A stretch of DNA of 64,000 nucleotides from CAIJXB01 sp964439595 (GTDB lineage: Bacteria; Chlamydiota; Chlamydiia; Chlamydiales; Rhabdochlamydiaceae). A program made the position numbers and the translations under genes. The notes beneath the pieces are model-generated. The model ran no database searches. It had not been told where the DNA came from and was given only the letters and a program-made list of their open reading frames with translations. Shown in pieces: positions 8,121 through 16,803 of the stretch. Location: assembly GCA_964439595.1 (NCBI GenBank), contig CAYTOK010000005.1, forward strand, positions 47,236 through 111,235. Direction: 5' to 3'. Every line of letters begins with the position of its first letter. Within the stretch, counting starts at the first letter, position 1.

Positions 8121-10228
8121 GATTCAGACCTCAAAATAGAAGAAGGGTGTAACCGACAAGCTTTCATTGCGGGAATAAGTCCGGCAAGTAGTGATAGAGT
8201 CGGCGTAGCAAAAAGAATGAAAACAAGCGATGGTGTGCTGAGAGTGTTAGGAAGTGATGTCCCGTAGAACATTTGGTTGAAAGCATCATGCCCTTGCAAA
8301 GCGCTTAAGATTTTTACTAGAGTGTCTATGTGGTGTAGCGTGAAGACAGCTCCTAAAGACCCTATAAGACAGCCAAGAAGCCCTACGAAAATGCCAAGAA
8401 GTCCAAAAATAAGAGCTATGCTTTTTTTGCTTGCTCCCATAGCCTGTAAGATGGCGATTTCTTTTTTTTTGTCATTCACCTGAATGATTAAAAAAGACAA
8501 AATATTGCAGCAAGCTACAATTAGGATAATGACTCCTATAAGAGAAAAGAGGTATTTATCACTTTGAAACTGCTGTAAAAGGTCTTTAGCAAAATCATAT
8601 TCTTGAAAAGAAACAACCTGCCAGTAGCTTTCAATGTGTTTTTCTTTTAACTTAGCTTCAATTTTCCGCTTTATTTCTAAGACCTTACTTGGGTTTTCAA
8701 ACCATACTTGCAGTCCGTTTAAGGCGATTTTATCAAACGTAAATCCGGCAGCAGCCGAGTTGATTGTTTTAGTGATTTCTCTAGGGACGAGTAAGCACTT
8801 ACTTCCTATAGAAAGCACCCCTGGATCATAAAATCCAGCAACAAAGACAGGGGTTCTTTGTTCTTGCAAAGAGCTTACTGTGGATGCGGTATAAGATAAA
8901 AATCCCTTATCCCCGAGAAGCACACCGTTTTCTTGAAATGTTTTAGGAAGTAGGATACCTGTTTCTCCAGAGGAGCTAACAGGCAATTCCATTTTCCCTT
9001 CTCTAGTTTTTTGGATGTAAAAAGGTAATGAGGCTTTTTCGATAAGAGAAAAGGAGTCTATAAGAAAATCCTTCCAAGGAAGGACTGTTTCTATAGTGTG
9101 TCCCTGTATCTTTCCTTTTACCTTCACTAAGATATCTTGAATCTCTAAAGCTTTTCTTACACTTGTCTTGTCAAAAGTGGAATTAAATAGTAAAGAAGAG
9201 TCTGGCTCTAAAGAGAACTGAGGATCTAAGGAGCTAGTTTCACCTGGAAAGGTGGCAAAAGCCCCTTTTGAAGTTTTCTCTAAGGTTCCTTCTACCATAG
9301 TCATACCTGGTGGAATATCTATTATCTTTTTAGAAGAGATTTCTACGGGAAGAATCGCTTTAACAAGAGATCCTCTTTTAAAAAGGCCATAGATTTTGAA
9401 GCTGACGTTATTTGGTAAGCTTTTTATTTCTAGGTGGAAGTTAGGAGAAGAGGTTTTTATTGTAGTAACTTCTACTGCAGCAAAAAGATCTAGGATTCTT
9501 TTTTGGAAAGACTCTCTTGCAAAAAGTAGTTGTGGCTCACCATTAGTAAGGGTATTTTCCATCCTATAGCCTGCTAAGAAAAATAGGTGGTTGAGGTCTT
9601 TACTTGATGGGGGTATGAGTAGAGGCTCTAAGATAGGGGAATACTCAGGAGGAGTAGATAGGTAGGAGACCTGCGTAAGGAAATTTAAAGATTCTTGCCC
9701 TGCAGAAAATATAGAAAGAGATCTATTTCGTAAAAGCTGGAGCTTTAATGTAGCTCCGCTCATTTCATAGTCTTGAAACACAAGTGTTTTTTCTTCTTCT
9801 TTAAGCTCGTTAAGAAGGGCTTGTAGCTCTTTAACCGGATCAATTAAAGCCCCATTTTCCTGTAAATCGGGCTGGGGGAAGTAATGGGGGATTTCAGGGT
9901 CTTCTTCAGGATCATAGGGGTCGGACAAAGCGGTAAGGGTTTTTTCTTCTATTGTTTTTAATGAGAAGTTAGATCTATTGCTGAGGGAGTCTATTTTGTA
10001 ATAGTAAGAAGAAAAGTACGAAGGGGTAGGGGTGATTCTAATAGGAGCATTAAGATCTGTGAGCTTCTTTAGCCACGTTTTTTCCATTCCTTCAGTTACG
10101 GAAAGGAAAACAAGAAGAAGCCAGACAACAAGGGAAATAACTCCAACAGACATCATAGCTATTAGAGTAACGGAAAGATGTCTTTTTCTGGGGATCAAAT
10201 ACTTTAGAGCTATTGATAACTCAAACAT
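8117..10228 (-). CDS. Lipoprotein-releasing system permease, LolC/LolE-like
   Basis: This is an inner-membrane permease of the FtsX/MacB fold. One N-terminal membrane helix (about residues 20-45) is followed by a very large periplasmic domain and three C-terminal helices (about residues 560-590, 610-640 and 670-695). The last block contains the FtsX-like signature AILQAMGASKKSI. At 703 aa it is far longer than proteobacterial LolC or LolE (about 400 aa), the extra length being in the periplasmic part. Only one permease gene is present, so it probably acts as a homodimer with LolD. It lies between rpmG and lolD, an order I recall from Chlamydia. Confidence 0.88.
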   Translation of the reverse strand: MFELSIALKYLIPRKRHLSVTLIAMMSVGVISLVVWLLLVFLSVTEGMEKTWLKKLTDLNAPIRITPTPSYFSSYYYKIDSLSNRSNFSLKTIEEKTLTALSDPYDPEEDPEIPHYFPQPDLQENGALIDPVKELQALLNELKEEEKTLVFQDYEMSGATLKLQLLRNRSLSIFSAGQESLNFLTQVSYLSTPPEYSPILEPLLIPPSSKDLNHLFFLAGYRMENTLTNGEPQLLFARESFQKRILDLFAAVEVTTIKTSSPNFHLEIKSLPNNVSFKIYGLFKRGSLVKAILPVEISSKKIIDIPPGMTMVEGTLEKTSKGAFATFPGETSSLDPQFSLEPDSSLLFNSTFDKTSVRKALEIQDILVKVKGKIQGHTIETVLPWKDFLIDSFSLIEKASLPFYIQKTREGKMELPVSSSGETGILLPKTFQENGVLLGDKGFLSYTASTVSSLQEQRTPVFVAGFYDPGVLSIGSKCLLVPREITKTINSAAAGFTFDKIALNGLQVWFENPSKVLEIKRKIEAKLKEKHIESYWQVVSFQEYDFAKDLLQQFQSDKYLFSLIGVIILIVACCNILSFLIIQVNDKKKEIAILQAMGASKKSIALIFGLLGIFVGLLGCLIGSLGAVFTLHHIDTLVKILSALQGHDAFNQMFYGTSLPNTLSTPSLVFILFATPTLSLLAGLIPAMKACRLHPSSILRSES

Positions 10229-10260
10229 GGTTTAAGACCCCCAAAAAAATGATTGAAAAA

Positions 10261-10419
10261 CTACTTAGCTTCTTTAAAAAGAACGTGTTTTTTCAATTTT
10301 TTATCATACTTTTTCAGTTCCATTCTCTGAGTCGTATTTCTTTTATTTTTATTTGTCCAGTAGCATTCGGAACTTTCCGTGCTCTTCATTTTTACATTTT
10401 CTCTTGCACCTTTTGCCAT
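10261..10419 (-). CDS. rpmG: 50S ribosomal protein L33
   Basis: This 52-residue basic protein is too short for a standard ORF cut-off but is clear when the minus strand is translated. It runs MAKGARENVKMKSTES, then SECYWTNKNKRNTTQRMEL, and ends KKHVLFKEAK. This is the L33 pattern, ending like other chlamydial L33 proteins in HV.FKEA. It lacks the cysteine pairs of the zinc-binding L33 type; the single Cys in SECYW is not a CxxC motif. The gene precedes the Lol permease by 32 bases on the same strand and is likely the first gene of that operon. Confidence 0.93.
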   Translation of the reverse strand: MAKGARENVKMKSTESSECYWTNKNKRNTTQRMELKKYDKKLKKHVLFKEAK

Positions 10420-10593
10420 AATAACCTCAAAAATTCGTTAGTGTCATTAGTCTAGCATGTAAAATTGAAAAACAGCAAGAGTTAACATTCTATCCGGAGA
10501 TTTTTTTTCTTTTTTTCAGAAAAACAGGCTAGCTATTAATTTCCAGTTCTCTTATTAAAAAAATAAATACTCTTATTTCAGAGGGGAGGTATT

Positions 10594-10770
10594 GTGTTAG
10601 GGATTATTTTGTTTCTTTTGGGAGTTCCTATGCTCGCAGAAGTTTCTAGTTTAAAAGATTTGAAAGATCTGGAAATTTCTTTAAATGAGGTTTTTATCCA
10701 GATGGAAGAGGAAGAGGAGGCTAAAGAGAAAAACTCAGTAGTCCATATTGATCCGGGTGAGGGGCTCTAG
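10594..10770 (+). CDS. Small exported 58-aa protein (candidate)
   Basis: A GTG codon at 10594 follows a strong Shine-Dalgarno sequence (GGGGAGG at 10583-10589). The reading frame gives VLGIILFLLGVPMLAE, a compact signal peptide with a likely cut after MLA, then a charged amphipathic helix rich in Glu and Lys (VSSLKDLKDLEISLNE and EEEEEAKEKN) and a short tail ending HIDPGEGL. The last 36 bases overlap the 3' end of tsaD on the opposite strand. Purposeful composition, signal peptide and ribosome binding site together argue for a real gene. The function is unknown. Confidence 0.55.
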   Translation: MLGIILFLLGVPMLAEVSSLKDLKDLEISLNEVFIQMEEEEEAKEKNSVVHIDPGEGL

Positions 10771-11757
10771 GGTAAGGGGATCCCCTTTTCCTTGTTTTTT
10801 ATATACATGGAAGCCAAGTCCTGCGATCATAGCCCCATTGTCTAAACTTAATCCAGGTCCTGGAAAAAAAACAGGGATTTCCCCTGCTTTTTTTAGTAGA
10901 AGCTCTCTTAGTCTTTTATTGTGACTTACCCCCCCGCCTATATAAATGGCTTTTAGGTTAAAGTCCCTGGTAGCTTTAAGAGCTTTATCGACAATATCGT
11001 TAAGGGCTGTTTCTTGGAAAGAAGCTGCAATATGTGCTTTTTCCTCTTCCCCTAAAGGACAAGCAAGTCCCTTAGGACTGTTTTGTCCATGGATAGAGTA
11101 AAAGACGTTAGTTTTTAGACCGCTGAAAGAAAAGTCATAGGGTTTTTCTTTGACAACGCCAGCTTTAAAATGCATAGCTGTCTTATCACCAGATAGAGCA
11201 AGCTTTTCTATTTCAGGACCTCCGGGATAAGGTAGTCCGAGGAGCTTACCGACCTTATCAAAGGCTTCTCCTATAGCATCATCTACAGTTCCTCCGATTT
11301 TACGGTATGTACCTATATCTTCTATTACAACTAAAAAAGTGTGGCCTCCAGAGACAACCACTCCAAGAGAGGGAAATATAGGAGATTCTTTTCCCATCAT
11401 AGCAGCGTATAAATGGGCTTCCACATGGTTCACCCCTACAAAGGGTTTATTGAGTCCTAAAGCTAAGGCTTTAGCGCCGTTTACTCCGATAAGAAGGGGA
11501 CCGATAAGTCCCGGGCCTTTAGCCACAGAAATCACATCGATATCTTGCAGAGAAACTCCGGCCTCTTTTACAGCTTCCCTTATTACAATAGGTAGGGCTT
11601 CCACATGGCTTCTGCTTGCTACTTCAGGGAATACCCCCCCAAATTTTCTATGTAAAGGTATTTGAGAATGGATGACGTTAGATAAGATCTTTTGTCCATC
11701 TACCACAACAGCAGCAGCTGTTTCATCACAAGTGCTTTCAATGCCTAAAATAAACAT
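10735..11757 (-). CDS. tsaD: tRNA N6-threonylcarbamoyladenosine transferase TsaD
   Basis: TsaD transfers the threonylcarbamoyl group from TC-AMP to A37 of ANN-decoding tRNAs, working with TsaB and TsaE. The metal-binding motif NHVEAHLYA lies near residues 108-116, preceded by the ASKH-fold start GIESTCDETAAA. VVSGGHTFLV and DDAIGEAFDKVGKLLGL complete the family pattern, and a third metal ligand is in LSLDNGAMIAGLG near the C-terminus. At 340 aa it is full length. A small ORF on the other strand overlaps its last codons. Confidence 0.95.
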   Translation of the reverse strand: MFILGIESTCDETAAAVVVDGQKILSNVIHSQIPLHRKFGGVFPEVASRSHVEALPIVIREAVKEAGVSLQDIDVISVAKGPGLIGPLLIGVNGAKALALGLNKPFVGVNHVEAHLYAAMMGKESPIFPSLGVVVSGGHTFLVVIEDIGTYRKIGGTVDDAIGEAFDKVGKLLGLPYPGGPEIEKLALSGDKTAMHFKAGVVKEKPYDFSFSGLKTNVFYSIHGQNSPKGLACPLGEEEKAHIAASFQETALNDIVDKALKATRDFNLKAIYIGGGVSHNKRLRELLLKKAGEIPVFFPGPGLSLDNGAMIAGLGFHVYKKQGKGDPLTLEPLTRINMDY

Positions 11758-11891
11758 TTTGTAAGTAATCCCTTTGCTTTACAAATAGCTTACACCATAG
11801 CAAAGAAAATAGCACTAGCTAAAAGCATCTATAGCTTAGATGCAGAAACTGGAGAAAAGTAAATGTTTTTTTAATTTCAACGTATATTTTG

Positions 11892-12626
11892 TTATTTTGG
11901 AATTCTACTTTCCAATAGCTCTAAAAGCTCTCGAGCTTCTTCTTTTGCTTGAGCTAATGCAAATTTGCTATCCATATTTAGTCCTGTATCCCCAAATTTT
12001 AAAATATCTCTAGCATTTTTCATAGCAGCCTCAGCTGTTTCTTGGGATATTTTAAGACTAGAATTGTTTGTCTGATCTGCTTGACTATCTAATGCGGTTA
12101 TTATCTCATAAATAGAGCTAAAATTCGTGCTTATTACTTCTAGATCAGCCCCTACATCCGTAATTGCAGGATTTTTTAATTTGCTTGCCAATTTTTCTAT
12201 GTTTTTAGCTAGATCTCCTATTATTGATTTCTTATTAAAAGTGGTGCTTGTGCCATATGGCTTTGATTTTACTGAAGTTTCTTTAAGTGCTGTATCTATT
12301 GATGTTGTTAGAGTCGTTACACTTTTTTTAAGACTGGCAATTGCTTCATGTTGATTGGGGAATAACTTTGGAAATGAAGCTGCAATGCCCTTAGGCGCTA
12401 TTTTTGAAGCGTTATCAACACTTACTCGAAGGCTTGTTAGAATCGTAATTTTTTCGTCCTTTGAAAGTCCTGAGCTCTTGCTTATGACATCATCGAATAT
12501 GTTTTTTATTTCATTGTTTATGGTTTCTAAGGCTTTTACTTTATCTCCAGTTACGCCTATCCAGGAATCAGCAAGTTGAATGTGCGCATTTAAATTTTCT
12601 ATTCGGGTTTGTATTGGACTGCCCAT
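11892..12626 (-). CDS. Unrecognised helical 244-aa protein
   Basis: No family recognised. The sequence is almost entirely helical, rich in Lys, Ser, Ile and Leu, with no signal peptide, membrane helix or cysteine. It could be a bundle of long helices. A good ribosome binding site (AAGGAGTTAT) precedes the ATG. It stands alone between tsaD and the divergent terC gene and has lineage-specific character. A secreted coiled-coil effector or a structural protein are both possible; neither is shown. Confidence 0.78.
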   Translation of the reverse strand: MGSPIQTRIENLNAHIQLADSWIGVTGDKVKALETINNEIKNIFDDVISKSSGLSKDEKITILTSLRVSVDNASKIAPKGIAASFPKLFPNQHEAIASLKKSVTTLTTSIDTALKETSVKSKPYGTSTTFNKKSIIGDLAKNIEKLASKLKNPAITDVGADLEVISTNFSSIYEIITALDSQADQTNNSSLKISQETAEAAMKNARDILKFGDTGLNMDSKFALAQAKEEARELLELLESRIPK

Positions 12627-12818
12627 AATAACTCCTTATTTTTGTAATAGCCCTTAGTTTTTTTACCTGGCTACCTTTAAAAGGTCTTTTATAAGGAAGA
12701 CCCCCTATTTTTAATATCAGTCTTTATTTTAAATTACAATAAACAGTAATTATTTAACATTGTTTTAGTGTAAATAAATGTTTTTTTTGTTATTTTCTGA
12801 ATATTAGAGGAGAGATCT
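12627..12818. promoter_or_regulatory. Divergent intergenic region upstream of terC
   Basis: This AT-rich spacer separates the minus-strand helical gene from terC and must hold promoters for both. AGGAG lies 6 bases before the terC ATG. I cannot fix clear -35/-10 pairs. Confidence 0.3.
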
Positions 12819-13709
12819 ATGTTTTGGGTGTGGTTTCATATTTTTGTTGTGGCAATGATCTTTTTAGATTTAAAGGGTTTTCATAAAGATGAGAAGGCCA
12901 TTACCCTTAAATCTGCGATTTCTGTTTCTGCTTTTTGGGTGTTAATAGCTTTAGGCTTTAACTTTTATGTCTTGCTTTCCTTAGGGAAAGAGCCCGCTTT
13001 GACATTTTTTACAGCGTATCTTTTAGAAACGTCCTTAAGTGTGGATAACCTATTTGTTATTCTTTCTATCTTTTCTTTTTTTCAAATAGAGCCGCGTTAT
13101 CAAAATAAAGTACTGTATTTAGGGGTTTTAGGGGCTTTTGCTTGTCGTATTTTCTTCATACTAATAGGTATTTCTCTTCTAGAGATGGTGCATTGGATGT
13201 ACATTGTTTTTGGAGTTATTCTGTGCAGCTCTGCTGTCTTTCTATATAGACAGAAAGAAGAAAGTAATCTTAGAGATGCTTGGCTCGTAAGAATTTTTAT
13301 GAAATACTTACGCGTGGATAAAAATCCCAACAGGGGGCTGTTTTGGATAAAAAGAAATGGTAAGGTGTATGTCACCACTTTGTTTGTATCCCTTCTTCTA
13401 GTAGAGGCTTCGGATGTGCTTTTTGCTATAGACTCTATTCCTGCTGTTTTAGCTGTTACTTCAGATTTTTTCCTAGCTTATACATCCAACGTGTTTGCTG
13501 TCCTTGGACTTCGTTCTTTATACTTCCTTTTAGTCCTTTTCCACAGAAAATTTACTTTTCTAAAGTCAGCTATCATCATGATACTGTTTTTTATTGGAGG
13601 GAAAATGATTTTAATTCCGTTTTGGACATTTTCTAGTTTGTTCACTTTAGGTGGAATTATTTTAATATTAGTTTCATCTTATATTGCTTTTAAATTCAAA
13701 AAAGTATAA
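12819..13709 (+). CDS. TerC-family integral membrane protein (Alx-like)
   Basis: This is a polytopic membrane protein of the TerC family, proposed to move or sense metal ions such as Mn2+ at the inner membrane. About eight or nine hydrophobic segments fill 296 residues. The hallmark is the pair of acidic membrane motifs: LLETSLSVDNLFVI near residues 67-80 and LLLVEASDVLFAIDSIPA near residues 191-208. The second half repeats the first. An AGGAG ribosome binding site supports the start. Manganese handling is established for some relatives but is only an inference here. Confidence 0.92.
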   Translation: MFWVWFHIFVVAMIFLDLKGFHKDEKAITLKSAISVSAFWVLIALGFNFYVLLSLGKEPALTFFTAYLLETSLSVDNLFVILSIFSFFQIEPRYQNKVLYLGVLGAFACRIFFILIGISLLEMVHWMYIVFGVILCSSAVFLYRQKEESNLRDAWLVRIFMKYLRVDKNPNRGLFWIKRNGKVYVTTLFVSLLLVEASDVLFAIDSIPAVLAVTSDFFLAYTSNVFAVLGLRSLYFLLVLFHRKFTFLKSAIIMILFFIGGKMILIPFWTFSSLFTLGGIILILVSSYIAFKFKKV

Positions 13710-13769
13710 TTTAATTTTAAACAACTTTATTTTTATTTATTGTTAAAACGGGGATGCAAGCTCTGATTT

Positions 13770-14531
13770 ATGAGTGATACTATTCATGCTTACATCATTC
13801 AGCTCATAAAATCTATAGGGAAGCTGACAAGACTTCAAACAACCAGGCGGATAGAGCGTAAGTCTATTGATTTGGTGCAAGCCAGGTTGCAGGAGCTTGG
13901 AGCTCTGCTAGAGGGACTTCATGGGAATATAGAAGGGAAGCTTTTGGGAGAGGTTCACTGTCTTCTACAAGAAATACGCCAGATAGTATTTCCTGGTGAA
14001 GATCGTATCGGAGGGAAATTTTATCAAATTTTTAAAAATGTGATTATTCCTAAAGAGCAAAGGGTTATCTCTTCTTTGATAAAAGAAAATACAGATCTTA
14101 TAGAAAAAGAAATCCTATCTCATGAGAAATTTCGACTTGTTCCAAGTGATATCATGAAGGGGGAGGGCTCTCTTGCTTGGTCTTTAGTAGACGATGGAAA
14201 AGTAGAAGAAGCGTTTAATTTGCTTCTTACTACGGATAACTCTTCCAAAGTAAAAATGGACATTGTCTTTGCCATTATAAGGGGTCTTAACATGAAGAAG
14301 CCAGAGTCTGTGGAATTTATAAAAAAAGGAATCAAAGAGATGTTTTCAATTTTAAGTAAGGCTAAATCTTGCGATAAAGGGGAATTGACTGAATTTGCCA
14401 AAGATATATTCGAAGTAGCTCTAAAAAAACTCTCTTACGCTGTGCAAAAAGACCCTAAGGCAAGAGATGCTATTTTGGAAATAGTAGATAGGGCGCCTTT
14501 TGGGTGGATAGGACTGCTTCCCGAAGACTAG
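13770..14531 (+). CDS. Unrecognised 253-aa helical protein
   Basis: No known family. The N-terminal 45 residues are strongly basic, followed by helical repeats. The middle part (about residues 120-200) has a helix-turn-helix pattern that could be TPR- or HEAT-like, without a clear consensus. There are no membrane segments. The last 40 codons are duplicated as a degraded copy near 16155-16263, so this locus has taken part in local duplication. The gene lies 60 bases after terC. Confidence 0.75.
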   Translation: MSDTIHAYIIQLIKSIGKLTRLQTTRRIERKSIDLVQARLQELGALLEGLHGNIEGKLLGEVHCLLQEIRQIVFPGEDRIGGKFYQIFKNVIIPKEQRVISSLIKENTDLIEKEILSHEKFRLVPSDIMKGEGSLAWSLVDDGKVEEAFNLLLTTDNSSKVKMDIVFAIIRGLNMKKPESVEFIKKGIKEMFSILSKAKSCDKGELTEFAKDIFEVALKKLSYAVQKDPKARDAILEIVDRAPFGWIGLLPED

Positions 14532-14569
14532 GCAATTTAATCCAGGAATTTTAAATCCCAATACACTCA

Positions 14570-15166
14570 CTAGGGCTGATATAGATTAAATATAGGCTTT
14601 TCCGTATTTACAAGCATATATTCGTTTAAAAAGCTCTGTAGTAATGATTTCAAGGAACTTGAAATAGAGGCCTCTAACTTCTTATCCGTACTGCCTTTAA
14701 AAAAACAGCTTTGAGACCAGATATAAGGCATACACTCTACATTTGTTTTTGCAACTTTTACAATAGCTTGCAAAGTTAAGGTCCCCTTAAGAAGGCCTAG
14801 TTTTTTCCCTTCTAGAGAGGTTAAATCGGTAATTTCATATGTCAAAAAAGCACCCGCCCCAAACCCGCTTAAATCGAACCCTTCTCCTTCCTCAGTTTGA
14901 ACAAGAAGGGTTAATGGAACTACTTTGCCAAAAGAAGAAAGAACATCCTTTACAACAATATTTACTTTATCTACTATTTTTTTTGTAGCCGGAAACTGGG
15001 TAGTGAAAACAAAAGTAGAAAACCCCTTTAAAGGATTATGATAATATACCGTCTGTTCTTCTTTTAAAGGCTGTATTTTTTTTTCTGATTCATCGGAAGA
15101 TGATGTATACCCATAAGCAGTCAGCATTATACATACAACAAATAAGTTAATAGATATTTTTCGCAC
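14570..15166 (-). CDS. Exported 198-aa protein
   Basis: The N-terminus (KISINLFVVCIMLTAYGYTS) is a signal peptide. It carries a Cys, but without a proper lipobox before a small residue. The mature part looks beta-rich, with alternating strands such as FSTFVFTTQFP and VPLTLLVQTE, plus two cysteines in the pair VECMPYIWSQSCFF that could form a disulfide. It is preceded on the same strand by another exported protein with a 14-base gap, so the two are likely one operon. A periplasmic or outer-membrane accessory role is likely; the function is unknown. Confidence 0.75.
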   Translation of the reverse strand: MRKISINLFVVCIMLTAYGYTSSSDESEKKIQPLKEEQTVYYHNPLKGFSTFVFTTQFPATKKIVDKVNIVVKDVLSSFGKVVPLTLLVQTEEGEGFDLSGFGAGAFLTYEITDLTSLEGKKLGLLKGTLTLQAIVKVAKTNVECMPYIWSQSCFFKGSTDKKLEASISSSLKSLLQSFLNEYMLVNTEKPIFNLYQP

Positions 15167-15180
15167 AAAACCCTCCTAAT

Positions 15181-15894
15181 TTAATCCCAAGCAGGATCAG
15201 GTGGAATGTTAAATACCTTCCATTTCTGATTCCAATTATGATACTTAATGGCTATCGGTCGAAGGCACGCCTTCCAAATCCCGCCTTTTAGACAACACTC
15301 AATTGCTCCATTCTCCAAAGCGTCGATACCCCTACGAAGAAAAAACTGTGAGTCAACTCTTGTTACAAGAGAAATTAATTCATTAGCTGCCTTTGCAACA
15401 CCTTGAGCTCTTTCAATACAATCTCTAATAGGAAGTTTATCAGGTCCAAAAATAGAAAAATCTTCAGAGCCTATTAAAAAAACATCGTTTTGATCTTCCT
15501 GATTGTAACAATCAGAACAGTGATAGCTTCTTAGCTGAGCACCCATAGTCTGAATTGCAAAATAAGATTCTTCTACTCGATTTAGATTAGCGTAAGTAAC
15601 AGCAATCCCAAATAAACCTCGGGACAAAAGTTCTTTGCTTTCCTTTTCGCAGTTTTGAGCAATCTTATATCCGAAAAAAAGATGCTCTAAAGCTAATTCA
15701 TAATCCCCGTTGAATAAATAACTCTCACCTATGTCTAAATAAGCTTGGGCAAGAGCTTCACCTTCCAAACTCTCATCTTGCAATCTACTTTTTTCATAAG
15801 CAAATAATTCTTCTTGACTAGAAAAGATACTATAATCAACTTCAGAACCATGGCTAAAACTACTCAATAACAAAAAAAAGAATAAGAACTTCAT
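15181..15894 (-). CDS. Exported TPR-like protein, 237 aa
   Basis: A signal peptide (MKFLFFFLLLSSFSHG) leads into a domain with TPR-like helices. ALAQAYLDIGESYLFNGDYE and LALEHLFFGYKIAQN fit two TPR units near residues 45-90, and GLFGIAVTYANLNRVEESYF fits a third. The C-terminal half contains several cysteines (SYHCSDCYN, IECCLKGG, KACL) that could pair in the periplasm. It is the first gene of a two-gene minus-strand operon with the exported 198-aa protein, and it probably mediates protein contacts in the envelope. Confidence 0.75.
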   Translation of the reverse strand: MKFLFFFLLLSSFSHGSEVDYSIFSSQEELFAYEKSRLQDESLEGEALAQAYLDIGESYLFNGDYELALEHLFFGYKIAQNCEKESKELLSRGLFGIAVTYANLNRVEESYFAIQTMGAQLRSYHCSDCYNQEDQNDVFLIGSEDFSIFGPDKLPIRDCIERAQGVAKAANELISLVTRVDSQFFLRRGIDALENGAIECCLKGGIWKACLRPIAIKYHNWNQKWKVFNIPPDPAWD

Positions 15895-16111
15895 GCTTTA
15901 CCTTAAAAAACTAAAACTACTATTGATCATTCTAAAAATAGGTTTTAATAGCAAACTTTTTTAACATATCTTGGATTCAAAATTCTAAGGGAACACAATT
16001 ATTATTGTGGTAACCCATGGTTATGACACGCTAAAGACTTACTCTTGTAAATCGGGGCAAATGTTCAATGATACTTAGAGGGAAGTAGAAAGGTGAAACG
16101 TGTTAGTGCTT

Positions 16112-16154
16112 TATAAAAGCATTTATTTTGTTTTTTCTAGTAATAAGGAGATAG
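16112..16154. repeat. 43-bp exact repeat, copy 1
   Basis: Identical to 16815-16857, which covers the C-terminal codons of the MFS transporter gene. The copy lies in the same orientation about 700 bases away and is fused to another duplicated fragment at base 16155. Confidence 0.9.
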
Positions 16155-16263
16155 CCCTCTAAAAAAACTCTCTTACGCTGTACAAAAAGACCCTAAAGCA
16201 AGAGATGCTATTTTAGAAATAGCCTTTTGGGTGGATAGGACTGCTTCCCGAAGACTAGGCAAC
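16155..16263 (+). pseudogene. Truncated duplicate of the 3' end of the 253-aa gene
   Basis: This fragment repeats the last 35 to 40 codons of the gene ending at 14531, including its stop and the following bases (AGACTAGGCAA). A few substitutions and a deletion of about 12 bases near 16222 separate the copies. It has no start codon or upstream gene body and cannot be functional. Confidence 0.85.
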
Positions 16264-16404
16264 GCTTGATGGGATTTTCTTTCCTATCTTTACTTTTAAA
16301 AAAAACAATGAGCTTTAAGGGCTAACCCTAGAGGTGTTGGATTTTTTTTAAAGTAGTCTATTGTAATCTATACCTTGTTTAGGTATATTCTGATTTAAAA
16401 TAGG

Positions 16405-16803
16405 ATGTCGCTAATGGTCATAAGGTCTTTTCAGAATAAAGACATTGAGGTTTTCTTTAAAAAGGGAAGGGTCCCTTTGCGCGGCAAATGGATTAATATG
16501 AAAAGAAAACCCACATCACCCGGAGAAATTCTAAGAGAGGAGTTTTTAAATCCCTTGGGATTAACTCAAAAGGATATAGCTGAACATTTGGACTGTGACT
16601 ACAAAGTTATTAATCGAATTATTAATGAAAGAGGTAGCGTGACTCCTGAAATGGCGGTAAAGCTTGCCTTTGCTTTTGAAACAACACCAAACTTTTGGTT
16701 AAATGCCCAAATGGCAGTGGATTTATGGCTTTTGCAAGACAAAAAAATCAAGATAGGCCCTCTCAGGAAAGTAAAACGAAAAAAGAGTATTGCGAGTTTT
16801 TAA
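16405..16803 (+). CDS. HigA-type XRE antitoxin with in-frame HigB remnant
   Basis: From Met32 (base 16498) the protein is a standard HigA-family antitoxin: KRKPTSPGEILREEFLNPLG, the helix-turn-helix LTQKDIAEHLDCDYKVINRI, then TPEMAVKLAFAFETTPNFWL. It would bind its own operator and neutralise a RelE-fold toxin. The residues before it (VIRSFQNKDIEVFFKKG) match the N-terminus of HigB toxins, then jump to a short segment (LRGKWIN) that runs straight into HigA. The simplest reading is an internal deletion of higB that left its first 20 residues in frame with higA. No intact toxin is present. Translation may start at 16405 or at 16498. Confidence 0.82.
   Translation: MSLMVIRSFQNKDIEVFFKKGRVPLRGKWINMKRKPTSPGEILREEFLNPLGLTQKDIAEHLDCDYKVINRIINERGSVTPEMAVKLAFAFETTPNFWLNAQMAVDLWLLQDKKIKIGPLRKVKRKKSIASF

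Larger units (their letters stand above)
15895..16404. other. Gene-free region made of duplicated gene fragments
   Basis: These 510 bases hold no intact gene. Bases 16112-16154 are an exact 43-base copy of 16815-16857, the 3' end of the efflux MFS gene. Joined directly to it, 16155-16263 is a near copy of 14416-14535, the 3' end of the 253-aa gene, with about 12 bases deleted. Upstream, 15895-16110 shows nothing I can assign. The antitoxin gene follows at 16405. Confidence 0.75.

Noticed and set aside
10213..10455. 80-codon plus-strand frame
   Set aside because: It is the antisense of rpmG, which has a clear ribosomal protein sequence on the minus strand.
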